Assembly (NCBI RefSeq): GCF_009769735.1
Contig: NZ_WSRO01000002.1
Coordinates: 4,476,001-4,540,000, forward strand
Reading direction: 5' to 3'
Origin: Streptomyces sp. BA2
GTDB taxonomy: Bacteria > Actinomycetota > Actinomycetes > Streptomycetales > Streptomycetaceae
Length of the DNA: 64,000 bases
Shown: piece by piece, positions 19,192-27,378 of the stretch
Numbering within the stretch: the first letter of the stretch is position 1
Layout of the letters: each line of letters starts with the position of its first letter
Notes under the pieces: model-generated
Seen by the model: only the letters and a program-made list of their open reading frames with translations
Databases searched by the model: none
Told to the model about the DNA's origin: nothing
Made by a program: the position numbers and the translations under genes

Positions 19192-20530
19192 GATGCGAGC
19201 GTACGCGACGCCGGTGCTCGTGCACGGCTGCCGTGTACACGTCCGCCGTGGCCGACGCGGCCGTGTCCCAGCCGAAGGATTCCGCGTGCCGGGCGGCCGC
19301 CTCGCCCATCCGGTCCACGAGGTGCGGGGCCTCGGCGAAATCGCGCAGCACGCGCGCGTAGTGGGCCGGTTCGTGGCCGTCCATCAAGAAGCCCGTCACC
19401 CCGTCGCGTACGGCGACCGGCAGACCGCCCACCGACGCCGCGAGGACCGGGGTGCCCGCCGCCTGGGCCTCGATGGCCACCAGGCCGAACGACTCGCTGT
19501 ACGACGGCATCACGAGGACCGAGGCCGCCCTGAACCAGTCCGCGAGCTGCTCCTGGCCCACCGGCGGCTGGAAGCGGACCACGTCAGCGATGCCCAGCCT
19601 CGCGGCCAGCTTCTGGAGCCCCTCCGGCTTCGCGAGGCCGCTGCCGCTCGGGCCGCCCACCACGGGGACGACGATGTTCGAGCGGAGCTCGGGGCGCTGG
19701 TCGAGGAGGACGGCGACCGCGCGGAGCAGGACGTCCGGCGCCTTCAGGGGCTGGATGCGGCCCGCGAAGAGCGGGACCAGGGCGTCCTGCGGGAGGCCGA
19801 GGCGTTGGCGGGCCGCCGCGCGGCCGTCGGCGGGGCGGAAGCGGTCGAGGTTCACGCCGGGGTGGACGACGGCGACCTTGCCCGCTTCGGCTTCGTAGTG
19901 CCGTACGAGCTCGTCGGCCTCTTCGGAGGTGTTGGCGATCAGGCGGTCGGCCGCCCGCACGATCTGCGTCTCGCCGATCACGCGCGCCGCGGGCTCCGGG
20001 GTGTCGCCCTCCGCGAGCGCCGCGTTCTTGACCTTGGCCATCGTGTGCATGGCGTGCACCAGCGGCACGCCCCAGCGCTCGGCGGCGAGCCAGCCGACAT
20101 GGCCGCTGAGCCAGTAGTGGGAGTGGACCAGGTCGTAGTGGCCGGGGCGGTGGCCCGCCCACGCCTGCATCACGCCGTGCGTGAAGGCACAGAGCTGGGC
20201 GGGCAGCTCCTCCTTCGCCAGACCTTCGTACGGCCCCGCGTCCACATGGCGCACGAGGACGCCCGGGGAGAGCTCGACGGCCGGCGGCAGCGCGCCCGTC
20301 GTCGAGCGCGTGAAGATCTCCACCTCGATGTTGATGGCCGCGAGGCGCTTGGCCAGCTCCACGATGTAGACGTTCATGCCGCCCGCGTCGCCCGTGCCCG
20401 GCTGGTGCAGCGGGGACGTGTGCACGCTGAGCATGGCCACGCGGCGGGGGCGCCGGTGGGTGCCCGGGATCCGGAGCCTGCTTGGCGCTGCCGGCGAGCG
20501 ACGGCCGAGCCTGGTCACGTACTGGCTCAC
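19184..20530 (-). CDS. mshA: D-inositol-3-phosphate glycosyltransferase MshA
   Basis: A 448-residue GT4-family, GT-B-fold enzyme making the first mycothiol intermediate from UDP-GlcNAc and inositol-3-phosphate. The N-domain loop [22 protein letters not shown] binds the acceptor. [15 protein letters not shown] and HTMAKVKN follow. [12 protein letters not shown] holds the diphosphate-binding Arg/Lys, and [21 protein letters not shown] is the E-x7-E donor motif. I chose GTG 20530, which has AAGGAGG eight bases upstream; the longer frame is out of family. It is followed by the overlapping YbjN gene. A sigma-R-like promoter lies about 70-95 bp upstream. Confidence 0.93.
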   Translation of the reverse strand: MSQYVTRLGRRSPAAPSRLRIPGTHRRPRRVAMLSVHTSPLHQPGTGDAGGMNVYIVELAKRLAAINIEVEIFTRSTTGALPPAVELSPGVLVRHVDAGPYEGLAKEELPAQLCAFTHGVMQAWAGHRPGHYDLVHSHYWLSGHVGWLAAERWGVPLVHAMHTMAKVKNAALAEGDTPEPAARVIGETQIVRAADRLIANTSEEADELVRHYEAEAGKVAVVHPGVNLDRFRPADGRAAARQRLGLPQDALVPLFAGRIQPLKAPDVLLRAVAVLLDQRPELRSNIVVPVVGGPSGSGLAKPEGLQKLAARLGIADVVRFQPPVGQEQLADWFRAASVLVMPSYSESFGLVAIEAQAAGTPVLAASVGGLPVAVRDGVTGFLMDGHEPAHYARVLRDFAEAPHLVDRMGEAAARHAESFGWDTAASATADVYTAAVHEHRRRVRSHHG

Positions 20531-20598
20531 GTGGCGGTCCTCCTTGTGCGCGCGCGGGCATGGCTTAACGGAGGGCGTGCACGGTCCTCCAGAGGGAG

Positions 20599-20625
20599 AA
20601 CACCGGAAGGCGCAACTCCATTTCC
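20599..20625 (-). promoter_or_regulatory. Candidate sigma-R (thiol stress) promoter of mshA
   Basis: On the minus strand GGAAAT is followed by 18 bp and then GTT, close to the sigma-R consensus GGAAT-N18-GTT. mshA belongs to the sigma-R regulon in S. coelicolor, which supports the reading. The start point would lie about 60 nt before the GTG. Confidence 0.55.
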
Positions 20626-20718
20626 TCTTTGCCAAATCATTACCGGCCAAGGCTCAACCGATGGCCTCGCGGGGCTCGGCGAGTACCCCGGCCCCCCGCG
20701 GCGCATACCCTTCTCCCC

Positions 20719-21516
20719 ATGGCCTCCCGCACCCCTTCCCGCCCCGTGGGAACGGTGACGCGCGGGACCACCAACCCCAACCGCCTGCGCCGCATGGACC
20801 GCTGGATCGCTGCCACGCACGGCGCCGAGCTGCGACGTTCCGCCGACCCCTTCGCCGTCGACCTCGGCTACGGGGCCGCCCCCTGGACGGCCGTCGAGCT
20901 GCTCCTGCGGCTCAGAACCGCGGCCCCGCACGCGCGCGTGGTCGGCGTCGAGATCGATCCGGCGCGGGTCGCGGCCGCGAAGCCGTACGAGAGGGAAGGG
21001 CTCTCCTTCCGGCACGGCGGCTTCGAGATCCCGCTGCCGGGCAGCCCCTCGCTGATCCGGGCCGCGAACGTGCTCCGGCAGTACGACGAGGAACAGGTCG
21101 CCGCCGTGTGGGAACGGCTGTGCGGGCGGCTCGCGCCGGGCGGGCTGCTCGTCGAGGGGACGTGCGACGAGATCGGGCGGCGGCACGTCTGGGTCGCGCT
21201 CGGGCCCGAGGGTCCGCGCACGGTGACCTTCGCGACCCGCCTCGGATCGCTCGACCGGCCATCGGACCTCGCCGAGCGCCTGCCCAAGGCGCTGATCCAC
21301 CGGAACGTGCCGGGCGAGCCGGTGCACGCGTTCCTGCGCGACTTCGACCGCGCCTGGGCCGCCGCCGCTCCCTACGCCTCGTACGGCGCGCGGCAGCGAT
21401 GGACCAGGGCCGTGCGGGACCTGGCGGCGGACTGGCCGGTGGCGGACCGCCCTTCGCGGTGGCGGCAGGGCGAAGTGACGGTGCCGTGGGGAGCGTTGGC
21501 GCCGCGCCAGGGGTGA
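20719..21516 (+). CDS. Class I SAM-dependent methyltransferase
   Basis: A 265-residue protein of the Rossmann methyltransferase fold. Motif I appears as FAVDLGYGAAPWTAVELLLRL, motif II as VVGVEIDPARVAAAKPY, then SLIRAANVLRQYDEEQV and the strand LAPGGLLVEGTCDEIGRRHVWV. No target-specific domain is seen. It is divergent from mshA across a 188-bp gap. ATG 20719 starts the Arg-rich lead GTVTRGTTNPNRLRRMDRWI conserved in Streptomyces homologues. The acceptor could be a small molecule or RNA; nothing in the context decides. Confidence 0.85.
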   Translation: MASRTPSRPVGTVTRGTTNPNRLRRMDRWIAATHGAELRRSADPFAVDLGYGAAPWTAVELLLRLRTAAPHARVVGVEIDPARVAAAKPYEREGLSFRHGGFEIPLPGSPSLIRAANVLRQYDEEQVAAVWERLCGRLAPGGLLVEGTCDEIGRRHVWVALGPEGPRTVTFATRLGSLDRPSDLAERLPKALIHRNVPGEPVHAFLRDFDRAWAAAAPYASYGARQRWTRAVRDLAADWPVADRPSRWRQGEVTVPWGALAPRQG

Positions 21517-21732
21517 ACGCGCGGGGTGCCTACGGGTGAATTCGCGAGGCGGCGCGGGGTGAACTCCGCGTGCGGCGCGCCGCGAAGGGAACGATCTACG
21601 AGTGCCGTTCGTCACATGGGGCGGTGGGGATCGGAGTTGCCGCCGCGCTCTGTCGCATTGCGCGTCGGCGTGGCACCATCCCCGGTGCACTCGTAAGTTA
21701 CTGACGGTAAATCAGCTTTGGGGGAGGCGGAC

Positions 21733-22785
21733 GTGACCACCGGCAAGCGGAGTTCGACTGTGGCTGGCCTGGCGCTGATCTGCGCGGCAGTGGTGCTGAG
21801 CGCACCGGGCGCGGCCTACGCGAGTCCGGCGAAGCCAACGCCCGGCAAGACCAAGTCCCTTGAGGACCTGCGCAAGGAGATCGAGAAGCTCTACCACGAC
21901 GCGGGCGTCGCCACGGACGCGTACAACGCGGCGGAGGAGAAGAGCGAGAAGCAGTCCAAGCAGATCGTGAAGCTCGCCCGGTCCATCACCGACGGCCAGC
22001 GGAAGCTGGACAAGCTCAAGTCCCGCGCGGGCGCCGCCGCCCGCGCCCAGTACCGCAGCGGCGGGGTGTCCTCCGAGGCCCAGTTGATGCTGAGCGACGA
22101 CCCCCAGGAGTTCCTGGACGACGCCGGTCGGATGCGGCAGGGCCAGAAGGCCACCAAGGGCATGATGACGGAGATGGAGCGGACGCAGGAAGACCTGCGG
22201 ATCTACGCCAAGGACGCCACCGCCCAGTGGAAGAAGCTGGAAGCCAACCGCAAGGCGAAGGCCGAGTCCAAGAAGAAGATCAAGAAGAAGATCGCGGCCG
22301 CCGAGGAGATGGAGTCGAAGCTCGAGAAGAAGGAGCTCGAGCGGCTCCGGAAGCTCGAGGAGGAGGCCCAGCTCAAGAAGCAGTCGGCGTGGGTGAGTTC
22401 GGGCGTCCTGAAGGACATCAAGGGCAAGGCGACCGGGCCGGGTCAGAAGGCCATCGAGTTCGCCACCGCGCAGATCGGCAAGCCGTACGTCTGGGGCGCG
22501 GAGGGCCCGTCCTCGTACGACTGCTCCGGACTCACCTCCAAGGCCTGGGCCGCGGCGGGCAAGGGAATTCCGCGTACGTCACAGGAGCAGTGGAAGCAGC
22601 TGCCGCGCATCGACATCAAGAACATGCGCCCGGGTGACCTGATCATTTACCACGCGGACGCCAGCCACGTCGGGATGTACGTGGGCGACGGCGCGATCGT
22701 GCACGCGCCGCGGCCGGGGCGTGATGTCACCGTCGCGGGCGCGGGATCGATGAAGATTCTCGGGGTCGTGCGGCCCGACAAGTAG
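21733..22785 (+). CDS. Secreted NlpC/P60 (C40) peptidoglycan hydrolase
   Basis: A 350-residue exported cell-wall peptidase. A signal peptide (SSTVAGLALICAAVVLSAPGAAYA) is followed by a long Lys/Glu-rich coiled coil to about residue 225 (SLEDLRKEIEKLYHD through ELERLRKLEEEAQ). The NlpC/P60 domain has the catalytic Cys in SYDCSGLTSKAW, His in DASHVGMYVGD and the third polar residue in IVHAPRPGRDV. It would cleave D-Glu-meso-Dpm bonds, as RipA-type enzymes do. GTG 21733 is preceded by GGGGAGGCGG; a TTG at 21718 is less likely. A three-unit hairpin repeat follows. Confidence 0.93.
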   Translation: MTTGKRSSTVAGLALICAAVVLSAPGAAYASPAKPTPGKTKSLEDLRKEIEKLYHDAGVATDAYNAAEEKSEKQSKQIVKLARSITDGQRKLDKLKSRAGAAARAQYRSGGVSSEAQLMLSDDPQEFLDDAGRMRQGQKATKGMMTEMERTQEDLRIYAKDATAQWKKLEANRKAKAESKKKIKKKIAAAEEMESKLEKKELERLRKLEEEAQLKKQSAWVSSGVLKDIKGKATGPGQKAIEFATAQIGKPYVWGAEGPSSYDCSGLTSKAWAAAGKGIPRTSQEQWKQLPRIDIKNMRPGDLIIYHADASHVGMYVGDGAIVHAPRPGRDVTVAGAGSMKILGVVRPDK

Positions 22786-22797
22786 GGGTTTCCGACA

Positions 22798-22863
22798 CCT
22801 GAAGCAGCGGTTTCAGGCCCCCGAAGCAGTGGTATCGGGCCCCCGAAGCAGCGGTTTCGGGGG
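22798..22863. repeat. Three tandem 22-bp hairpin units
   Basis: Units centred on GAAGCAGCGGTTTC recur at 22801, 22823 and 22845 (period 22). Each has self-complementary ends (CCTGAA/TTCAGG, CCCGAA/TATCGGG, CCCCGAA/TTCGGGG), with compensatory changes in unit 1. They begin 13 bp after the hydrolase stop and may act as a repeated terminator. Confidence 0.85.
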
Positions 22864-23118
22864 TCGGCGGCCGGCCTTGTGCCGTACGTCATGTGACCCA
22901 CCGCACCCTCGGCCCGCCTCTCAACCCTCCCGGCGTGATGTTCGTCATCCCTGTCGGGGCCGGTCGTGCCCAATTGCGGTCGTTGATGCGGCATATGACG
23001 GTGGCTGTTTTCCGTGCGCCATTCCAATCGGGCCTCGGCTAACGCTATGGTCCCCGTCGGTGGAGCGTTCGACCGTCGATCCACCATGCCCTCGGGGGGA
23101 GGGAAGGAAACCGAAGCC

Positions 23119-24468
23119 ATGCCCGTACCCATACCGCGGCAGAGGGCGATCCCGGCCGCGGAAGGCGGTCAGGCTCACGCTCTGCCGACGCCGACGCCGA
23201 CGCCCGTGCAGGCGCCCGAACCCGTACGCACGCCCGTAGAGACCGTAGAGCCCGCACAGACGTCCAGGGACACGGACCAGCAGGCGAGCGGCCCCGGCCT
23301 CAGCCTCCTGGTGATCGAGGACGACCCGGTGGGCTCCCTGAGCGTCCCCCAGATGCTCGACTCCGCGGGCAAGCCCATCAGGGTCCGCACCGCCCGCAAC
23401 CTCACCGAGGCCGAGCGGCTGCTCACCGACGACGTGCACTGCATCCTGCTCGACCTGGCCCTGGCAGGACCCGCCGCCTCCCCCGAGGAGGAAGAGGACG
23501 AGCTCGCCACGCTCAAGCACGTCCTGCGCCTCGCGCCCCGGCACGCCGTGCTCGCGCTCACCGCGAGCGGCGACACCGAGGGCGGCGCGGAGGCCGTGCG
23601 GGTCGGTGCCCAGGACTATCTCTTCCGTGACGAGCTGGACGGACGGCTCCTGAGCCGCGCCATCCGGTACGCCGTGGAGCGCAAGCGCGCGGACGCCGCC
23701 CAGCGCCAGCTGACGGAGTCGCGCCTTCGGGCCCAGGAGAACGCCCGTCTGGAGCGCGGCCTGCTGCCGACGCCGCTCCTGGACGGCTCACCGCTGCGGT
23801 TCGCCGCGCGCTACCGCCCGGGGCGTTCACGGGCGCTGCTCGGCGGCGACTTCTACGACACGGTGCGCACCCCCGACGGCTCCGTGCACGTCATGATCGG
23901 CGATGTCTGCGGCCACGGCCCTGACGAGGCGGCGCTCGGTGTCGAGCTGCGCATCGCCTGGCGGACGCTGACCTTCGCGGGCCTGTGCGGCGACGAGCTG
24001 CTCAGCACGATGCAGAAGGTCCTGGAGCACGAGCGCGCCGACGACGAGATCTTCGCGACGCTCTGCACGGTCGACATCGCCCCGGACGGCCGCCGGGCCG
24101 GGCTCTGCCTTGCGGGCCACCCGTCACCGCTGATCGCCCGCGACGGCCACCTCGCCGAGCTGCTGCCGTACGAGAACAACGGCCCGGCGCTCGGGCTCCT
24201 GCCGAACGCCCGCTGGCCGCGCCGCCAGGTGGAACTCGGCGGCAAGTGGAGCCTGATGCTCTACACGGACGGCCTGATCGAGGGCCGGATCGGCGAGGGC
24301 AACCAGCGTCTGGGCCAGGACGGCATGGTGGAGATGCTCCGCCGCCAGATCGCCACGGGCCTGCGGGGCGACGAGCTCCTTGAGGCCGCGGTGAACGAGG
24401 TGCGTGAACTGAACGGTGGCGACCTGACCGATGACGTTGCCGTGCTGCTGCTTGACCGCGACCGTTAG
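23119..24468 (+). CDS. Receiver-PP2C (SpoIIE-type) protein phosphatase
   Basis: A 449-residue fusion. After a Pro-rich lead comes a receiver domain (LSLLVIEDDPVGSL, acidic pocket near residue 67, phospho-acceptor Asp112 in ILLDLAL) in which the usual switch Lys is Arg (DYLFRDEL). A short coiled coil (RADAAQRQLTESRLRAQENARLER) joins it to a metal-dependent Ser/Thr phosphatase: LLGGDFYDTV, MIGDVCGHGPDEAALG and LTDDVAVLLLDR carry the metal Asp residues. Such RsbU-like enzymes dephosphorylate anti-anti-sigma factors. The input kinase and the target are not encoded nearby. ATG 23119 has GGGGGGAGGGAAGGAAACC before it; an upstream GTG would lengthen the tail. Confidence 0.9.
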   Translation: MPVPIPRQRAIPAAEGGQAHALPTPTPTPVQAPEPVRTPVETVEPAQTSRDTDQQASGPGLSLLVIEDDPVGSLSVPQMLDSAGKPIRVRTARNLTEAERLLTDDVHCILLDLALAGPAASPEEEEDELATLKHVLRLAPRHAVLALTASGDTEGGAEAVRVGAQDYLFRDELDGRLLSRAIRYAVERKRADAAQRQLTESRLRAQENARLERGLLPTPLLDGSPLRFAARYRPGRSRALLGGDFYDTVRTPDGSVHVMIGDVCGHGPDEAALGVELRIAWRTLTFAGLCGDELLSTMQKVLEHERADDEIFATLCTVDIAPDGRRAGLCLAGHPSPLIARDGHLAELLPYENNGPALGLLPNARWPRRQVELGGKWSLMLYTDGLIEGRIGEGNQRLGQDGMVEMLRRQIATGLRGDELLEAAVNEVRELNGGDLTDDVAVLLLDRDR

Positions 24469-24506
24469 GCGTACCGCCGGAGCCGTGGTGTTGAGTCCGC
24501 GGCCCG

Positions 24507-24547
24507 GTGGGGGCTGGTCGCGCAGTTCCCCGCGCCCCTGACGGGGC
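24507..24547. repeat. Dispersed Streptomyces palindromic repeat
   Basis: gggctggtcgcgcagttccc with cgcgcccctgacggggc is the abundant intergenic element found in many copies in Streptomyces chromosomes. It sits between the convergent phosphatase and DUF2516 genes, where it may help termination. Confidence 0.8.
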
Positions 24548-24551
24548 CCGA

Positions 24552-24908
24552 CTAGCGGCCGCCGTTGTACGGACCGTACGGACCGTCGCTGCTGGAGCCG
24601 CGGCGTCCGCCGCCGCCACCGCCGCCGGTGATCTGCCGCAGCGCGGGCCGCACGTCGACCATGTAGACGATGGTCGCGATGAGCCCGATGATCGGCAGGA
24701 ACGACAGGATGTTGAAGATCAGGTTCACGATGAAGGCGAGCCCGAGGATGATCAGCCAGAACGGCTTGGTCTTCTTGTCCGCCGCTCGATAGGCGTCCTC
24801 ACGACGGATCGCCGCGTCCACGAGCGCGAAGCCGCTGAAGACGATCAGCGCCAACGACAGCAGCCACATGAAGTTTGCGAACCCCTGCATCAGCACAACG
24901 TCCACCAC
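24552..24908 (-). CDS. DUF2516 membrane protein
   Basis: A 118-residue protein with three membrane segments: NFMWLLSLALIVFSGFALVDA, KPFWLIILGLAFIVNLIFNIL and LPIIGLIATIVYMVDVRP. A basic loop (RREDAYRAADKKTK) lies between the first two, and a flexible tail (GGGGGGGRRGSSSDGPYGPYNGGR) follows. It matches the actinobacterial DUF2516 family, of unknown function. It is 107 bp from the HbhA-like gene, same strand. Confidence 0.88.
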   Translation of the reverse strand: MVDVVLMQGFANFMWLLSLALIVFSGFALVDAAIRREDAYRAADKKTKPFWLIILGLAFIVNLIFNILSFLPIIGLIATIVYMVDVRPALRQITGGGGGGGRRGSSSDGPYGPYNGGR

Positions 24909-25015
24909 CAGTCTCGGCTCTTGAGTACGCGGACACCGTACCCGCTACCCGGAGAACGGGCCGGGCACTTCGAGAGTGCCCGGCCCCTCCACATGACAAC
25001 CGCCGTACCGCGCGC

Positions 25016-25594
25016 CTACTTGGCGGGCGGCGTGGTCTTCTTCGCCACCGGCTTGCGGGCGGCCGGGGCCTTCTTGGCGGCCGGCTTCTTCGCCGGGGCG
25101 GCGGCGGCCTTCGGCTCGGCGGATGCCGAGTTCTCCTCGGCGTCCGGCTCGACGGCCACGGCCAGCTCGGTGATCTCCTCGGCGGCCTCGCCGCGCCAGG
25201 TCCGCACGGCCTGCTCGCCGTGCTCGGCGACCTCTTCGTACTTCTCGCGCGCCTTCACGGCGTACTCGGCCGCGACACCGACGGAGCTCAGGGCAAGGCC
25301 CTGAGCGCTCTCGCTCAGCTTCTTCAGGTCCGTGTCGAGCGTGCCGAACAGCTCGGTGACCCTGGCCTGGATGGTCTCCTGCGCCTCCCTGGCACGGGCG
25401 ACGGCCTTGTCCTGGACGGCCTTGGTGTCGGTGTTGCGCACGGCGTCGATACGGGCCGGCGCCTCGGCGATCAGCTGCTCGATGGCGCCCGGCACCTTCT
25501 TCGCCTGCTGGAACGCCAGGTCGGCGGTGCCGACGACGAAGTAGGCGGGGGTGGTGTCGGTGAGGGTGTTGCGCAGGTCGTCCTTGATGGCCAT
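25016..25594 (-). CDS. Heparin-binding hemagglutinin-like coiled-coil protein
   Basis: A 192-residue protein built of a long amphipathic helix region (residues 5-150: PGAIEQLIAEAPARIDAVRN, ARAREAQETIQARVTEL). The Lys/Ala/Pro-rich C-terminus (AAAPAKKPAAKKAPAARKPV) resembles mycobacterial HbhA. In mycobacteria HbhA is a surface adhesin; in Streptomyces the basic tail more likely binds polyanions or membranes, and no host adhesion should be assumed. It has no signal peptide. The adjacent upstream XRE gene is 24 bp away on the same strand, so the two form an operon. Confidence 0.85.
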   Translation of the reverse strand: MAIKDDLRNTLTDTTPAYFVVGTADLAFQQAKKVPGAIEQLIAEAPARIDAVRNTDTKAVQDKAVARAREAQETIQARVTELFGTLDTDLKKLSESAQGLALSSVGVAAEYAVKAREKYEEVAEHGEQAVRTWRGEAAEEITELAVAVEPDAEENSASAEPKAAAAPAKKPAAKKAPAARKPVAKKTTPPAK

Positions 25595-25618
25595 GGCGAT
25601 GGTCCTCCCGGATTCGCG

Positions 25619-26107
25619 TCAGCTTGAGGGATGGTCCTTGGGGTCCTTCGGGCTGGCATCACTGCCGTCGGCCGTGCGGGGGCCGTCAGCGGTGGCGTCC
25701 ACGTCATCTGCGTACGAGGCCTCATCCACGAACGACGCGTCGTCCGCGTACTCCGAGACCTCGAAGCCGTTCTCTCTTCTGAACGACTCATAGATCTGCA
25801 ACAGGACCTGCTTCTGCCGCTCGTTGATGGAGGGGTCGGCGAGGATGACGGCGCGCGTCTCCAGCTCGTCCCGCTCCTTCTCGTCGAGGATCCCGGCCCG
25901 GACATAGAGCGTCTCGGCGGAGATCCGCAGCGCCTTGGCCACCTGTTGCAGCACTTCGGCGCTCGGCTTGCGCAGGCCGCGCTCGATCTGGCTCAGATAC
26001 GGATTGGACACCCCGGCGGCGTCGGCGAGCTGCCTGAGCGAGAGCTGCGCGTTGCGCCGCTGCTCACGCAGATACTCACCGAGATTGCCGACGTTGAGTG
26101 ATGCCAT
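25619..26107 (-). CDS. XRE-family transcriptional regulator
   Basis: A 162-residue protein. The N-terminal HTH is clear: LGEYLREQRRNAQLSLRQLADAAGVSNPYLSQIERGLRKPSAEVLQQVAKAL. Residues 70-115 form a helical extension (LYVRAGILDEKERDELETRAVIL, QKQVLLQIYESFRREN), and the end is an acidic, disordered tail (EYADDASFVDEASYADDVDA). ATG 26107 begins the conserved MASLNVGNLGEYL; the frame extends five codons further without support. It leads the unit with the HbhA-like gene. A perfect 20-bp palindrome lies 31 bp upstream and is probably its own operator. Confidence 0.9.
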   Translation of the reverse strand: MASLNVGNLGEYLREQRRNAQLSLRQLADAAGVSNPYLSQIERGLRKPSAEVLQQVAKALRISAETLYVRAGILDEKERDELETRAVILADPSINERQKQVLLQIYESFRRENGFEVSEYADDASFVDEASYADDVDATADGPRTADGSDASPKDPKDHPSS

Positions 26108-26137
26108 GCGTCGATAGTGCACGCCCCTTGCTAACTA

Positions 26138-26157
26138 TTGCAAGCGCCCGCTTGCAA
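26138..26157. promoter_or_regulatory. Perfect palindrome, probable XRE operator
   Basis: TTGCAAGCG-CC-CGCTTGCAA, two perfect 9-bp arms around 2 bp, lies 31-50 bp before the XRE start. Its AT-containing ends and perfect symmetry stand out in this genome. Autoregulation is inferred. Confidence 0.7.
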
Positions 26158-26206
26158 AAGTGCGCCACGCCACTGATCGCGCGAAGCACGGCCGGACCAA
26201 GTCCCG

Positions 26207-27325
26207 TCAGGATGGCTGGACTTGATCGAAGAGAGCGAGGGCTTCGGCGGGGTCCGGGCTCACGAGGCGTTCCAGGCCGGCCGTCGTGATCTCGGCCCAC
26301 CTGCCGGCCCGTGCCCACATCCGTTCCTCGAAGGCGCGAACGGCCTCGTCCAGATCTTCAGGGCCGGTGGCGATGGACTCGGCGAGTTCGGCGCCTTCCA
26401 GCATCGCGAGGTTCGCGCCCGCGCCCAAAGGGGGCATCAGGTGGGCGGAATCACCCAGCAGCGTCACCCCGGGGACGTGGGTCCAGGTGTGGGACACGGG
26501 CAGGACGTAGAGGGGGCGGTGGACGAACGCGGTGCCGTGGCGGAGGAGGTCGAGGACGGGAGCGGCCCAGCCGTCGAACAGAGCCAGCAGGCTCGATCGC
26601 ACGGCCTCGGCGTCGGCCAGGTCCAGGTCCGTGTGCCAGTCCAGCGGCGCGCGGAACTGGGCGTACACCTTGACGTGGCCGCCGCTGCTGCGCTGGGCGA
26701 CGAGAGCTCGGTTCACGCCGTACACGGCTACGGAACCGTCGCCGATCAACGGGGCGAGGTCGGGGTGGCGGGTGTCGACGTCGTCGAGGGAGGTCTCGAC
26801 CAAGGTGACGCCGGTGTAGTGCGGCGTCACCGACGAGACCGCCGGGCGGATCCGGGACCAGGCGCCGTCCGCGCCGACCACGAGGTCGAACGCCTCCTGC
26901 CGCCCGTCCTCGAAATGGACCAGTACGCCGTCCCGGGTCCCCGGCACCGCCCGCTTCACGCCCCGGCCCCACTGGACGCCGAGCGGGCCGAGCAGCAGGT
27001 CACGGAGTTGCCCGCGGTCGATCTCGGGATTGGCCCGGTCATCCGGACGGGGTCGCCAGTCGCGCAGGACGGTTCCGTCCGTGTCCAGGATGCGCATGGC
27101 CTGCCCCTCGGGGCGGGACAGCGCCTGGAACTCCGCCAGCAGCCCCGCCTTGTCCAGCGCGAGCTGACCCAGCTCTTCGTGCAGGTCCAGCGTGCCGCCC
27201 GGGGGCCGGGCATCGGGGGCGGGATCGCGTTCGAGGACGGTGACGGGGTGGTCATGGCGGTGCAGGACGCGGGCGAAGGCGAGGCCGGCAGGACCGCTCC
27301 CGACCACTGCGATGCGGTGTCTCAT
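26207..27325 (-). CDS. TetX-like FAD-dependent monooxygenase
   Basis: A 372-residue class A flavoprotein monooxygenase using NAD(P)H and O2. The Rossmann motif RIAVVGSGPAGLAFARVLHRHDHPVTVLERD opens it. The TetX-group block GGTLDLHEELGQLALDKAGLLAEFQALSRPEGQ, the DG motif VVGADGAWSRIRP and the FAD ribose site VTLLGDSAHLMPPLGAGANLAMLEGAELAE follow. The family includes tetracycline-inactivating enzymes and many tailoring or detoxifying hydroxylases, so substrate is unknown. It is divergent from a TetR regulator across 53 bp that holds palindromes, the classic inducible detoxification arrangement. Confidence 0.9.
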   Translation of the reverse strand: MRHRIAVVGSGPAGLAFARVLHRHDHPVTVLERDPAPDARPPGGTLDLHEELGQLALDKAGLLAEFQALSRPEGQAMRILDTDGTVLRDWRPRPDDRANPEIDRGQLRDLLLGPLGVQWGRGVKRAVPGTRDGVLVHFEDGRQEAFDLVVGADGAWSRIRPAVSSVTPHYTGVTLVETSLDDVDTRHPDLAPLIGDGSVAVYGVNRALVAQRSSGGHVKVYAQFRAPLDWHTDLDLADAEAVRSSLLALFDGWAAPVLDLLRHGTAFVHRPLYVLPVSHTWTHVPGVTLLGDSAHLMPPLGAGANLAMLEGAELAESIATGPEDLDEAVRAFEERMWARAGRWAEITTAGLERLVSPDPAEALALFDQVQPS

Positions 27326-27327
27326 GC

Positions 27328-27360
27328 CGATACACTGTATTGGTCGTATACGGCGTATCG
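27328..27360. promoter_or_regulatory. Operator-like inverted repeats between monooxygenase and TetR genes
   Basis: CGATAC (27328) and GTATCG (27355) flank two smaller palindromes, TACACTGTA and CGTATACG, inside the 53-bp divergent promoter gap. The symmetrical AT-bearing elements suit binding of the adjacent TetR protein to both promoters. Confidence 0.6.
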
Positions 27361-27378
27361 CAACGGTACGGTGTGAGC

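Noticed and set aside
18694..20530. Large antisense open frames over mshA, cysS, the HelD-like gene and others
   Set aside because: These are long only because of GC-rich third positions; they lack ribosome sites and family similarity.
21517..21732. Possible c-di-AMP (ydaO-type) riboswitch upstream of the NlpC/P60 gene
   Set aside because: Such riboswitches often precede cell-wall hydrolases in actinobacteria, but I could not find the conserved core blocks in order. Only isolated fragments such as GGGTGAATTCG are present.
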